Origin: Desulfobacteraceae bacterium
GTDB lineage: Bacteria > Desulfobacterota > Desulfobacteria > Desulfobacterales > BuS5
DNA: 12,726 bases
Assembly: GCA_030592105.1 (NCBI GenBank)
Contig: JAUVKE010000039.1
Coordinates: 1 to 12,726, forward strand
Direction of reading: 5' to 3'
Numbering within the stretch: position 1 is the first letter of the stretch; the number at the start of each line of letters is the position of its first letter. The translations under genes and the position numbers were made by a program. Below the pieces are notes generated by a model that did no database searches, was not told the DNA's origin, and worked only from the letters and a program-made list of their open reading frames with translations. Of this stretch, positions 6,003 to 12,726 are shown one piece after another.

Positions 6003-8924
6003 ATGTTGAAAGTATTGATCAAAAATTTGTGTAATCCTTTTCGTTTATTATTCTATCCAGCTGTTTTGTTTATTCTATTCTCTTTGCTTCCCCTTACTTA
6101 TAATGAGCAATTGTCTTATTTTATATCTGCCGTGGCTTATGCTGAACAGGCTGCTGATTTGCCCCGGTGGCCCCATGAAAGGAGTGATCTTCTGCCGGAT
6201 CCTGCGGTGGTTTTCGGCAAATTAGCAAATGGGTTCAGGTATGCTTTGATGACAAATCAGAATCCAAAAGACAGGGTAAGTATCCACCTTGATGTTCAGG
6301 TTGGCTCAATGAATGAGGCTGGGGATGAACAGGGGATCGCCCATTTTTTAGAGCACCTTCTTTTTTGCGGATCAACCCATTTTAAACCCGGAGAACTTGT
6401 AAAATATTTTCAGAGCATAGGGATGGATTTTGGAGCAGATGCCAATGCTCACACCGGCTTTTTTGAGACTGTTTATGATATATTTTTGCCGGATGGGAAA
6501 CCAGGGAGTATTGAAGACGCTTTTACTGTGATTAAAGATTACGCTGGGGGTGCTCTTTTATTACAGTCTGAAATAGACAGGGAGCGAGGGGTTGTGCTTT
6601 CTGAGAAAAGAACCCGCGATTCATCCATGTATAGAACTTTTGTTGAGACTATTAACTTTGAACTCCCCGATGTAAAAATATCTAAACGACTCCCCATAGG
6701 GAAGGAAAAAATAATCAGGGATGCTGATAGAGAACTTTTAAAGGGTTTTTATGATTCCTATTACAGACCTGAGAATATGATACTTGTGATTGTTGGAGAT
6801 TTTAAGGTTGATGAGGTGGTTTTAAAAATCAATGATATTTTTTCAGGGTTATCACCCAGGGGTTTCGAGCCTCCTCCGATTATCTGGGGTAAAACTGATC
6901 ACAGGGGTGTGAAGGCTTTTTACCACGAAGAGAAGGACGTTGGGAGTGCTGAGTCCACCATAGAAGTCGTTAGAATAATAGATGAGGTACCTGATTCCCT
7001 TTTGTTTCAAAAATATTTGCTTATAAAGGATATCGCAGACAGGATTGTCCAGAATCGTATTGATGCGATGATAGGTAAGCCCGGCACCCCTTTTGTCAGC
7101 GCTTCCATCGGGTCCGGTATATATTTGCAAAGGGTCGAATATGCCGAGATCACGGCTAAAAGCAGCCCTGAAAACTGGAAAAAGACCTTACCTTTTCTGG
7201 AACAGACTTTACGAAAAGCAATAAAATATGGTTTTGTCTCCTCTGAACTTGAAAGGGTAAAAAAGGATTATATGGCGGCTTTGGACGCGGCTGCCCAAAA
7301 AGCTCCCACCCGATACAGCGGCGCCATTGCCCGGGAATTTATAAGGCATGTAAATGGCGGCAAGGTTTTTATGTCCCCTGGGCAAAAAAAAGAAATCCTC
7401 TCTTCCATGATAAGAGAAATTACTTTAAAACAGCTCCATGAAGCTTTTAAAAAGACCTGGTCACCGGATCACAGGCTTGTTATCTTAACCGGAAACGCAA
7501 AATTTTCCGATGAAATATCTGATCCTGAAAAGGATATACTCGCTCTTTTTAAGCAGAGCATGGAAGTGCCGGTGATAAAGCCGAAGGAGGGAAAAGGTCC
7601 GGTTTTCCCATATCTGTCTGAACCTGTGGGGACGGGGGAGATCCTTAAAAGTTCTGTTATATCTGATTTGGGAATAACCCAGATAGATTATAAAAATGGT
7701 GTTCGTTTAAATCTTAAACAGACAGATTTTAAGGCCAATGAAATTTCTGTTAAACTTCTGTTTGGAAGGGGACGTTCCGCAGAACCCCGGAGCCTGCCGG
7801 GACTTTCTGAACTTTCTGAAATGGTGATTAATGAAAGCGGGTTAGGCGGGCTTGATAAAGATGACCTGGAGCAGGCTCTGGCTGGTAAGAACACATACGT
7901 CTCATTTGGTGTAGGGGAGAGTTCTTTTTATTTTCAGGGTAAAACCATTAAAAAAGAGGTTTCCCTGCTCTTTGAGCTTCTCTATGCCCATGTTGCAGAC
8001 CCGGGATTCAGAGAGGATGCATATTCTTTTGCAATGGAAAAGTTTAAACAGGGATATGCCTCTGCTGCCCACACCATAGATGGGGGTATGCCCCTTTATG
8101 GAACCCGATTTCTTGCCGGGGGTGATGGGAGATTCGGCGTTCCTCTTTTAGATGAATTTTCCAGGCTTACATTGAAAAATGTCAAATCCTGGATTAATCC
8201 TCCATTAAATCACGATGCCATTGAAATATCTGTGGTGGGAGACTTTGATCCTGAAGAAATAAAAAAAAAAGTTTCACAATATTTTGGAACCCTTGAAAAA
8301 AGAGATGGGCCAGGTGCTGTTAAACTCGAAGGGCCCATTGAATTTCCGGAAGGTGAATCAAAGGAGATCTTTATTGATACCAAAATTCAGAAGGCTCTTT
8401 TGGTGGCAGCATATCCCACGGAAGATATCTGGAATATCAGCAGAACACGTCGTATTTCCATTCTGGCCAAGATATTTTCCAATAGATTAATGAATACAAT
8501 CAGGGAAAAACAGTCCATCACTTATTCCCCCTTTGCCTTTAATCTGTCCAGCAAGGCTTACAAAGATTATGGTCTTTTTCAGATATTTGTCCATTGTAAG
8601 CCGGATATGATCAATATTGTCAAAAAGGAAGTCGCAAAAATAGCAACAGATATTGAGTTAAACGGTGTAAGGGACGAAGAATTGAAACTGGCCATTAACC
8701 CGGCTGTCACCGGTATAAAGGATATGATGGAAACTAATGATTACTGGCTGGCCAGAGTCCTTTCAGGGTCAATGGGACACCCTGAGCAACTTGATTGGAG
8801 CAGGACAATAATGAAAGATTATGCATCCATTACCCGGGAAGAGGTCTCTTTGCTTGCTGAAAAATATCTTAAAATTGATAAGCAGGCAACGGTTGTGGTG
8901 AAACCAAAAATAACTGCTCAATAA
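6003..8924 (+). CDS. Exported M16-family (pitrilysin/insulinase-type) zinc metallopeptidase
   Basis: Zinc endopeptidase that degrades peptides inside a clamshell chamber. At 973 aa it has both M16 halves in one chain, each made of two domains. The N-terminal half holds the inverted zinc motif HFLEH (114-118, zinc ligands H114 and H118, catalytic E117). E194 in DRERG lies 76 residues after H118, the normal spacing for the third zinc ligand. The segment FYDSYYRPENMILVIVGDF (about 247-265) opens the next domain. The second half is catalytically inert but keeps the substrate-binding pair: REKQSITY gives R834 and Y841, the spacing seen in M16 partners. Residues 1-47 form a long signal peptide: a basic start, a hydrophobic core FYPAVLFILFSLLPL, and a likely cleavage after VAYA. 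Action is therefore predicted outside the cytoplasm, probably in the periplasm. The start has a good Shine-Dalgarno (TAAGGA) ten bases upstream. All key residues are intact. No neighbour reveals a specific substrate. Confidence 0.93.
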   Translation: MLKVLIKNLCNPFRLLFYPAVLFILFSLLPLTYNEQLSYFISAVAYAEQAADLPRWPHERSDLLPDPAVVFGKLANGFRYALMTNQNPKDRVSIHLDVQVGSMNEAGDEQGIAHFLEHLLFCGSTHFKPGELVKYFQSIGMDFGADANAHTGFFETVYDIFLPDGKPGSIEDAFTVIKDYAGGALLLQSEIDRERGVVLSEKRTRDSSMYRTFVETINFELPDVKISKRLPIGKEKIIRDADRELLKGFYDSYYRPENMILVIVGDFKVDEVVLKINDIFSGLSPRGFEPPPIIWGKTDHRGVKAFYHEEKDVGSAESTIEVVRIIDEVPDSLLFQKYLLIKDIADRIVQNRIDAMIGKPGTPFVSASIGSGIYLQRVEYAEITAKSSPENWKKTLPFLEQTLRKAIKYGFVSSELERVKKDYMAALDAAAQKAPTRYSGAIAREFIRHVNGGKVFMSPGQKKEILSSMIREITLKQLHEAFKKTWSPDHRLVILTGNAKFSDEISDPEKDILALFKQSMEVPVIKPKEGKGPVFPYLSEPVGTGEILKSSVISDLGITQIDYKNGVRLNLKQTDFKANEISVKLLFGRGRSAEPRSLPGLSELSEMVINESGLGGLDKDDLEQALAGKNTYVSFGVGESSFYFQGKTIKKEVSLLFELLYAHVADPGFREDAYSFAMEKFKQGYASAAHTIDGGMPLYGTRFLAGGDGRFGVPLLDEFSRLTLKNVKSWINPPLNHDAIEISVVGDFDPEEIKKKVSQYFGTLEKRDGPGAVKLEGPIEFPEGESKEIFIDTKIQKALLVAAYPTEDIWNISRTRRISILAKIFSNRLMNTIREKQSITYSPFAFNLSSKAYKDYGLFQIFVHCKPDMINIVKKEVAKIATDIELNGVRDEELKLAINPAVTGIKDMMETNDYWLARVLSGSMGHPEQLDWSRTIMKDYASITREEVSLLAEKYLKIDKQATVVVKPKITAQ

Positions 8925-9012
8925 GTTGGAGTAAGCACTGCAGCAATCCGTCTGCTGGTAATTATATATTTTCAAATAATTAATTTTACTCTGGTACTAC
9001 GTAAGAGGAAGA

Positions 9013-9663
9013 ATGGAAAAACAATATCTTGTTGATGATTTTAAACCTGGAGAAGCATGGCGTGTGTTAAAAATTGTTGGGGAATTTGTTGAAGGGACAG
9101 ATACCTTACATGATATCGGACCTGCCGTAAGTATATTCGGATCGGCCAGGACCAGTCCTGAAGACCCCATATATAAAAAAACAGAAGAGATAGCTGAACT
9201 TTTTGCCAGGAATAATTTTGCCGTAATAACCGGAGGGGGAGGCGGCATCATGGAAGCGGCAAATAAAGGAGCAGCAAGGGCGAATGGAGCATCCATAGGG
9301 CTGAATATTCTTCTTCCCTTTGAACAGACTCCAAATAAGTATTCAAATATTAATTTAAATTTTAAATATTTTTTCATACGAAAGGTAATGTTTGTTAAGT
9401 ATGCTTCCGCATATATAATTATGCCGGGGGGGTTTGGAACCCTTGACGAACTGTTTGAAGCTGTTACCCTTATTCAGACTAAACGGATAAAGCCTCTACC
9501 TGTAATTCTTGTGGGGTCGGACTACTGGTCCGGATTAGTTGACTGGATTAAATTGCGGCTTGTTGAGGAAAAAAAAATATCTCCCAACGATATTGAAATT
9601 TTTCAGGTCCTTGACCATCCTGAAGAGATTTTAAAAGCTGTACAAAAATATGTGATTTTATAA
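9013..9663 (+). CDS. LOG-family nucleoside-monophosphate phosphoribohydrolase (TIGR00730-like)
   Basis: LOG-family enzymes cleave the N-glycosidic bond of nucleoside 5'-monophosphates (cytokinin riboside monophosphates or AMP-like substrates), and many are misnamed lysine decarboxylases. The 216-aa product has the Rossmann-type start SIFGSAR (40-46), the glycine-rich GGGGGIMEAAN (74-84), the pair RK (123-124), and the signature PGGFGTLDE (138-146) with its catalytic Glu. The roughly 35-residue N-terminal extension before SIFGSAR fits the longer bacterial subclass. The Shine-Dalgarno GAGGA (9005-9009) is only three bases from the ATG, which is tight, but no other start gives the expected N-terminus. 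It is 88 bases after the M16 gene and about 60 bases before the carboxyltransferase gene, all on one strand, so read-through is possible. The physiological substrate cannot be read from the sequence. Confidence 0.88.
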   Translation: MEKQYLVDDFKPGEAWRVLKIVGEFVEGTDTLHDIGPAVSIFGSARTSPEDPIYKKTEEIAELFARNNFAVITGGGGGIMEAANKGAARANGASIGLNILLPFEQTPNKYSNINLNFKYFFIRKVMFVKYASAYIIMPGGFGTLDELFEAVTLIQTKRIKPLPVILVGSDYWSGLVDWIKLRLVEEKKISPNDIEIFQVLDHPEEILKAVQKYVIL

Positions 9664-9713
9664 TCAATCGGATCTATAAGCTCAAATCAGATAAAACAAT
9701 AGCAGGCATATAC

Positions 9714-9718
9714 GGAGG
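9714..9718 (+). promoter_or_regulatory. Shine-Dalgarno that decides the carboxyltransferase start
   Basis: GGAGG lies three bases before ATG 9722 and six bases before ATG 9725. The latter spacing is more usual, so the second of the two adjacent ATG codons is taken as the start. Confidence 0.7.
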
Positions 9719-9724
9719 ATAATG

Positions 9725-11365
9725 ATGGCAGAAAAATCTACCCCGATCTCCAGGAAAGAAAGAAAAGAACAAGAGCGTGTTTTAAACCAGAAACACTGGC
9801 TTAAAGAAGAAGAAAATCTATATGAGATGTGGGGCAAGGCTTATAATGCTGGTGGTGAAAAACAGCTTAAGCACCTGGAGAAACAGGGGAAACAACCGGT
9901 TCGTCAACTCATTGGGCAGCTTGTTGACCCTGGAACCGATTTTCTGGAACTGAGCAAAGGGGCAGGGTTCGGTATTAACTATGAAGCTGTAAAGGATGTC
10001 CCCAGTGCAGGTATAGTGACGGGACTGGGGAAAATTCATGGAAACTGGGTTATGATAATAGCAAACGACAGCCGGGTAAAAGCTGGGGCGTATTTTCCCA
10101 TTACCTGTAAAAAGCATCTTCGGGCCCAGGATATAGCTAATCAATCGGGAATCCCAACTGTTTATATAGGGGATTCTGCTGGTGCTTTTTTGCCGATGCA
10201 GGATCAGGTTTTTCCAGGAAGGGGACAGTTCGGCCGGTTTTTTTATAATATGTGCAGAATGTCCGCCAAGGGATTAAAACAGTATACTTTAAGTACAGGT
10301 GGAAATACAGCAGGGGGTGCCTATACTGTTTATCTTGCCTGCGAATCGATAATGATCGATAAAATGTCCTATTCATTTTTAGGGGGACCTCCCATGGTTA
10401 AGTCGGCCATAGGGGAGGAGGTTTCCATGGAAGATCTTGGGGGAGCACGGGTACACACGACAATTTCAGGGGGTGCTGATCATTTTGTACGTTCACAGGA
10501 CGAGGGTATAGAAAAGCTGCGGGAACTACTGGCCAACGATGCTCCCCAGAAGATATATATTGACAGGCGTGAATCTGAAGAGCCGAAAGTCCCCATCGAA
10601 GATTTGTATAAAATACTTCCAAAAGATCCATATAAAGGGTTAAATACCAGGGATGTTATAGCCTGTATTGCAGACGGGAGTAAATTCACAGAATATAAAA
10701 AGAACTACAACCCCGGCAGGGGAGACGGGCTCATCTGCGGAAAGATCAGATTAAAGGGTATTCCCGTGGGTATTATTGCTGGAAATGGTATTGGTGTTAT
10801 TTTTGTTGAGTCAGCCCGAAAAGCCATTGAGTGGGTTTTGAGATGTACTTCAGAAAAAATACCTATTTTATATATACAAAATTCTCCTGGTTACATGGTG
10901 GGAACCAAGGAGGAATATGCTGGTATAGGTAAATACGGTTCTGGTATGGTCAGGGCCTGTGCATGTTCAAATGTTCCGATGATACAATGGATTATCGGTC
11001 CTGATCATGGTGCGGCCAATTATGGAATGTGTGGAAGGGCATATGATCCCTGTTTTATTTTTAATACCATGCGGGGACGTACTTCGGTTATGTCGGGGCG
11101 TACTGCCGGATTTATTCTGACCACTTTAGAACGGGCCAATGCCAAAAAAAGAGGGGTGGAGATGGATGAAAATGCAGCAGAGGAATTTCAGCAGAAGATG
11201 ATCAACAGGTATACAGAACAGGCTCATCCCTTTTACCCTGAATCGAGGATGTTCCACGACGGGACAATACCACTTAAAGCTTCCCGTGATATCCTGGCAA
11301 AAGCATTTGAGGTTTCTCTGCTGAAGTCAATTCCTGAATCCACATTCGGTAATTTTAAATTTTGA
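9725..11365 (+). CDS. Biotin-dependent acyl-CoA carboxylase carboxyltransferase subunit, methylcrotonyl-CoA carboxylase beta type
   Basis: Transfers carboxyl from carboxybiotin to an acyl-CoA, most likely 3-methylcrotonyl-CoA in leucine/isovalerate breakdown. Residue numbers count from the upstream ATG. Two crotonase-like domains are visible. The N-terminal one has PITCKKHLRAQDIA (126-139), DSAGAFLPMQDQVFPGRGQFGR (151-172), the oxyanion segment NTAGGAY (195-201), LGGPPMVKSAIGEEVS (220-235) and EDLGGARVH (237-245). The C-terminal one has QNSPGYMVG (386-394), YAGIGKYGSGMV (399-410), ANYGMCGRAYDP (432-443) and SVMSGRTAG (455-463). The GEEVS/EDLGGA segment is typical of MCC and propionyl-CoA carboxylase beta subunits rather than glutaconyl-CoA decarboxylase alpha. 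The stretch GPDHGAA before NYGMCGRA differs from the usual GG-x-x-GAG. The length of 546-547 aa is normal. An AUH-like hydratase follows, the next enzyme of the same pathway. No biotin-carboxylase or biotin-carrier gene is in the window. Propionyl-CoA or another branched enoyl-CoA remains possible as substrate. Confidence 0.82.
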   Translation: MAEKSTPISRKERKEQERVLNQKHWLKEEENLYEMWGKAYNAGGEKQLKHLEKQGKQPVRQLIGQLVDPGTDFLELSKGAGFGINYEAVKDVPSAGIVTGLGKIHGNWVMIIANDSRVKAGAYFPITCKKHLRAQDIANQSGIPTVYIGDSAGAFLPMQDQVFPGRGQFGRFFYNMCRMSAKGLKQYTLSTGGNTAGGAYTVYLACESIMIDKMSYSFLGGPPMVKSAIGEEVSMEDLGGARVHTTISGGADHFVRSQDEGIEKLRELLANDAPQKIYIDRRESEEPKVPIEDLYKILPKDPYKGLNTRDVIACIADGSKFTEYKKNYNPGRGDGLICGKIRLKGIPVGIIAGNGIGVIFVESARKAIEWVLRCTSEKIPILYIQNSPGYMVGTKEEYAGIGKYGSGMVRACACSNVPMIQWIIGPDHGAANYGMCGRAYDPCFIFNTMRGRTSVMSGRTAGFILTTLERANAKKRGVEMDENAAEEFQQKMINRYTEQAHPFYPESRMFHDGTIPLKASRDILAKAFEVSLLKSIPESTFGNFKF

Positions 11366-11398
11366 TGAATATGTTCAAGGAATTTTAAAGCTTTAATC

Positions 11399-11416
11399 AG
11401 CTTCACACCTGAAGCT
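11399..11416 (+). other. Perfect 7-bp hairpin between carboxyltransferase and hydratase genes
   Basis: AGCTTCA and TGAAGCT are exact reverse complements around a CACC tetraloop, 34 bases after the carboxyltransferase stop. The following bases (TGTTTATAAAA) are only weakly T-rich. It may be a weak terminator, a stability element or an mRNA-processing site in the 132-base gap. It makes unequal expression of the two genes possible. Confidence 0.45.
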
Positions 11417-11497
11417 TGTTTATAAAACGTAATTTCTTAAAACGTTGAATCCTTTAATCGATTTGTAAGTTTTTATTTAATCAAAGGAAAGTTTATC

Positions 11498-12295
11498 ATG
11501 TCCCAGGTAATATTACAGGAAAAGACCGAAAATGGTATTCTTATACTGACTCTCAATAGGCCTAAATCCATGAATTGCATGAATTTTGAACTTATTGAAA
11601 CCTTGACAAAAACTGTTAAGGAATCAAATTTTGATATGTCGGTGAGGGTTATAATAATTACAGGAGCAGTTCAGGAAAAAGGGAAAAAATCTGCTTTTTC
11701 CGCAGGAGCAGATCTCATTGAGAGGAGGACTCTTACAGACGATCAAGTCCGTCGTTTTATAGCGACTGTCCGTGAAACAATGATTACTGTTGAAAAAGCA
11801 AGGGTCCCCGTAATTGCAGCTATCAACGGATATGCTTTTGGCGGGGGGACAGAGCTTGCCCTTGCATCTGATATAAGGATTGCATCTTCAAATGTACTCA
11901 TGGGACTCACCGAGACAAGTCTTGCTATTATTCCTGGTGGAGGTGGTACTCAAAGGCTCCCCAGAATAATCGGGCTTGCAAAGGCCAAGGAGTTGATCTA
12001 CACCGCAAGGCGGATCAATGCGCAGGAAGCTCTTGATATCGGCCTGGTTAATAAAGTTGTTTCACCTGATAAATTAATGGATGCGGCCATGGAAATGGGG
12101 GAAGAGATAGCCAAAAATGGTCCCATTGCGGTGGAGCAGGCCAAGTTTGTGTTAAATAATGGATCTGAGTGCAGCCTTGGGGTTGCCCTTCCCCTTGAAT
12201 CAAAGGCCTATGAAATTACCATACCTACAGAAGATCGTATTGAGGCCCTTGCAGCTTTTGCTGAAAAAAGAAAGCCTGTTTTTAAGGGGAAATAG
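11498..12295 (+). CDS. Enoyl-CoA hydratase, AUH / methylglutaconyl-CoA hydratase-like
   Basis: Crotonase-fold hydratase adding water across an enoyl-CoA double bond. The 265 aa contain the CoA-binding SAGAD (68-72), the oxyanion segment GYAFGGGTEL with E119 (111-120), and TETSLAIIPGGGGTQRLPR with E139 (138-156). The two Glu are 20 residues apart, as are the catalytic pair of mitochondrial enoyl-CoA hydratase. Several segments read closely like human AUH from memory: LAIIPGGGGTQRLPR, the AKELIYTARR helix (166-175), and the C-terminal IPTEDRIEALAAFAEKR block ending in FKGK. This favours 3-methylglutaconyl-CoA hydration to HMG-CoA over a general fatty-acid role, and it fits the upstream carboxyltransferase. 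The Shine-Dalgarno AAGGAA (11484-11489) is eight bases before the ATG. Alternative: a broad-specificity short-chain enoyl-CoA hydratase. Confidence 0.86.
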   Translation: MSQVILQEKTENGILILTLNRPKSMNCMNFELIETLTKTVKESNFDMSVRVIIITGAVQEKGKKSAFSAGADLIERRTLTDDQVRRFIATVRETMITVEKARVPVIAAINGYAFGGGTELALASDIRIASSNVLMGLTETSLAIIPGGGGTQRLPRIIGLAKAKELIYTARRINAQEALDIGLVNKVVSPDKLMDAAMEMGEEIAKNGPIAVEQAKFVLNNGSECSLGVALPLESKAYEITIPTEDRIEALAAFAEKRKPVFKGK

Positions 12296-12324
12296 ATTTT
12301 TTGGGCTTGGTCCTAATTGCAGCA

Positions 12325-12417
12325 ATAGACTGAGCTATAATAAAATTTAAAAACCTCTGAAACTCGCTACGCTCAAACAGTCAGAGCTTTTTAAATTTCA
12401 CCATAGCTCAGTTCTAT
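12325..12417. repeat. Long palindrome A with AACTCGCT…CTCAAACA loop
   Basis: The left arm 12325-12360 and right arm 12381-12417 are reverse complements at about 32 of 37 positions, with one gap. Conserved blocks are ATAGA, CTGAGCTAT, AAATTTAAAAA and CTCTGA. The 20-base loop (12361-12380) begins AACTCGCT and ends CTCAAACAG. Weaker pairing may extend outward on both sides to about 12309 and 12433. It starts 30 bases after the hydratase stop and could act as a bidirectional transcription stop or as a mobile palindrome. Confidence 0.85.
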
Positions 12418-12468
12418 CATTTGGGCCGTATGGGATTTATTATCTGAATATCAATAGTGGCCGAAATT

Positions 12469-12488
12469 AAAACCAACTCCGGTTTTTT
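12469..12488 (+). terminator. Small hairpin terminator
   Basis: AAAACC (12469-12474), loop AACTCC, then GGTTTT (12481-12486), running into further T and AA. The stem is only six pairs, of which two are G-C. It lies 174 bases after the hydratase stop, so it would be a backup stop if transcription passes palindrome A. Confidence 0.4.
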
Positions 12489-12569
12489 AATAATCGCAGG
12501 CAAATGTTACAGTAATAGTCAGTAGTGTCCGGATAGAAAGTTGCAAGAAAGAAAATACGGGAAGTTTAA

Positions 12570-12726
12570 TTGTTTTTTCCGCTATTGCTAATAAATTTCT
12601 TGAATTTCTAAGTTTGCTCCGCCAAAATTGCGAAACTCGCTCGTGCCTCGCTCAAACAATCGCAATTTTTTGGCTACGCTGCACTAAGAAATTCTACGAA
12701 ATTTATTAAATACGCTACAAAAACAA
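12570..12726. repeat. Long palindrome B with the same loop core, reaching the window end
   Basis: The left arm 12570-12633 and right arm 12660-12726 pair over nearly their whole length with scattered mismatches and small gaps. Shared blocks include TTGTTTTT, AATAAATTTC, GAATTTCT-AGT, GCCAAAA and ATTGCGA. The 26-base loop (12634-12659) starts AACTCGCT and ends CGCTCAAACAA, as in palindrome A, but the stem sequence is different. The right arm reaches the last base, so the element may continue. Between A and B (12418-12569) there is no gene. Confidence 0.82.

Noticed and set aside
8284..8490. Plus-strand 68-codon frame inside the M16 gene
   Set aside because: It is a frame-shifted shadow of the M16 C-terminal half, which is intact.
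9659..9664. TATAAT at the end of the LOG gene as a carboxyltransferase promoter
   Set aside because: No -35 box at 16-18 bases; such hexamers are frequent in AT-rich DNA.
9818..10689. Several minus-strand frames opposite the carboxyltransferase
   Set aside because: They are antisense to conserved catalytic segments, have no ribosome sites, and their translations show no domain.
1..12726. CRISPR array, prophage or integrase-bounded island next to the tRNA
   Set aside because: No regularly spaced repeats, integrase or phage genes, and no second copy of the tRNA 3' end was seen in the window.

Overview
The window is an AT-rich bacterial chromosome segment. I infer a strictly or facultatively anaerobic, fatty-acid- or amino-acid-oxidising member of the Desulfobacterota (Desulfobacteraceae-like). 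The grounds are a methylcrotonyl-CoA-carboxylase-type carboxyltransferase paired with an AUH-type hydratase, a two-gene RdgC-like locus, small HDOD and cyclic-nucleotide-binding signalling proteins, and many palindromic intergenic repeats. The taxonomy is inference; no rRNA or other marker gene is present.

Region 1 (1-1385): the 3' part of a tRNA-Gln(CTG) with encoded CCA and its terminator, then an RhlE-type DEAD-box RNA helicase. Region 2 (1386-4029) is accessory in character. It holds a ~165-bp imperfect palindrome, a compact hicBA toxin-antitoxin pair whose toxin starts at a TTG overlapping the antitoxin stop codon, a convergent two-gene operon that looks like RdgC split into N- and C-terminal polypeptides, a 119-bp element with terminal inverted repeats, and a possible 55-aa Cys-containing small protein whose stop codon lies in that element.

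Region 3 (4030-5513): two signalling proteins on the + strand, an HDOD-domain protein and a single-domain cyclic-nucleotide-binding protein with a helical tail and no DNA-binding domain. Region 4 (5514-6002) is a gene-free stretch with a likely terminator, a perfect 12-bp tandem duplication and a perfect 11-bp-stem REP-like hairpin. Region 5 (6003-9663): an exported two-lobed M16 (pitrilysin-type) zinc peptidase and a LOG-family phosphoribohydrolase.

Region 6 (9725-12295): an acyl-CoA carboxyltransferase most like the methylcrotonyl-CoA carboxylase beta subunit, followed by an AUH-like enoyl-CoA hydratase. Together they would carry 3-methylcrotonyl-CoA through 3-methylglutaconyl-CoA to HMG-CoA (leucine/isovalerate breakdown). 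The biotin-carboxylase subunit, acyl-CoA dehydrogenase and HMG-CoA lyase are not in the window. Region 7 (12296-12726): no gene, but two long palindromes with different stems that share the same loop sequence. This is the most unusual non-coding signal in the window.

I did not find a clearly new multi-gene biological system. The best leads are the shared-loop palindromes, the split RdgC locus and the small Cys protein.
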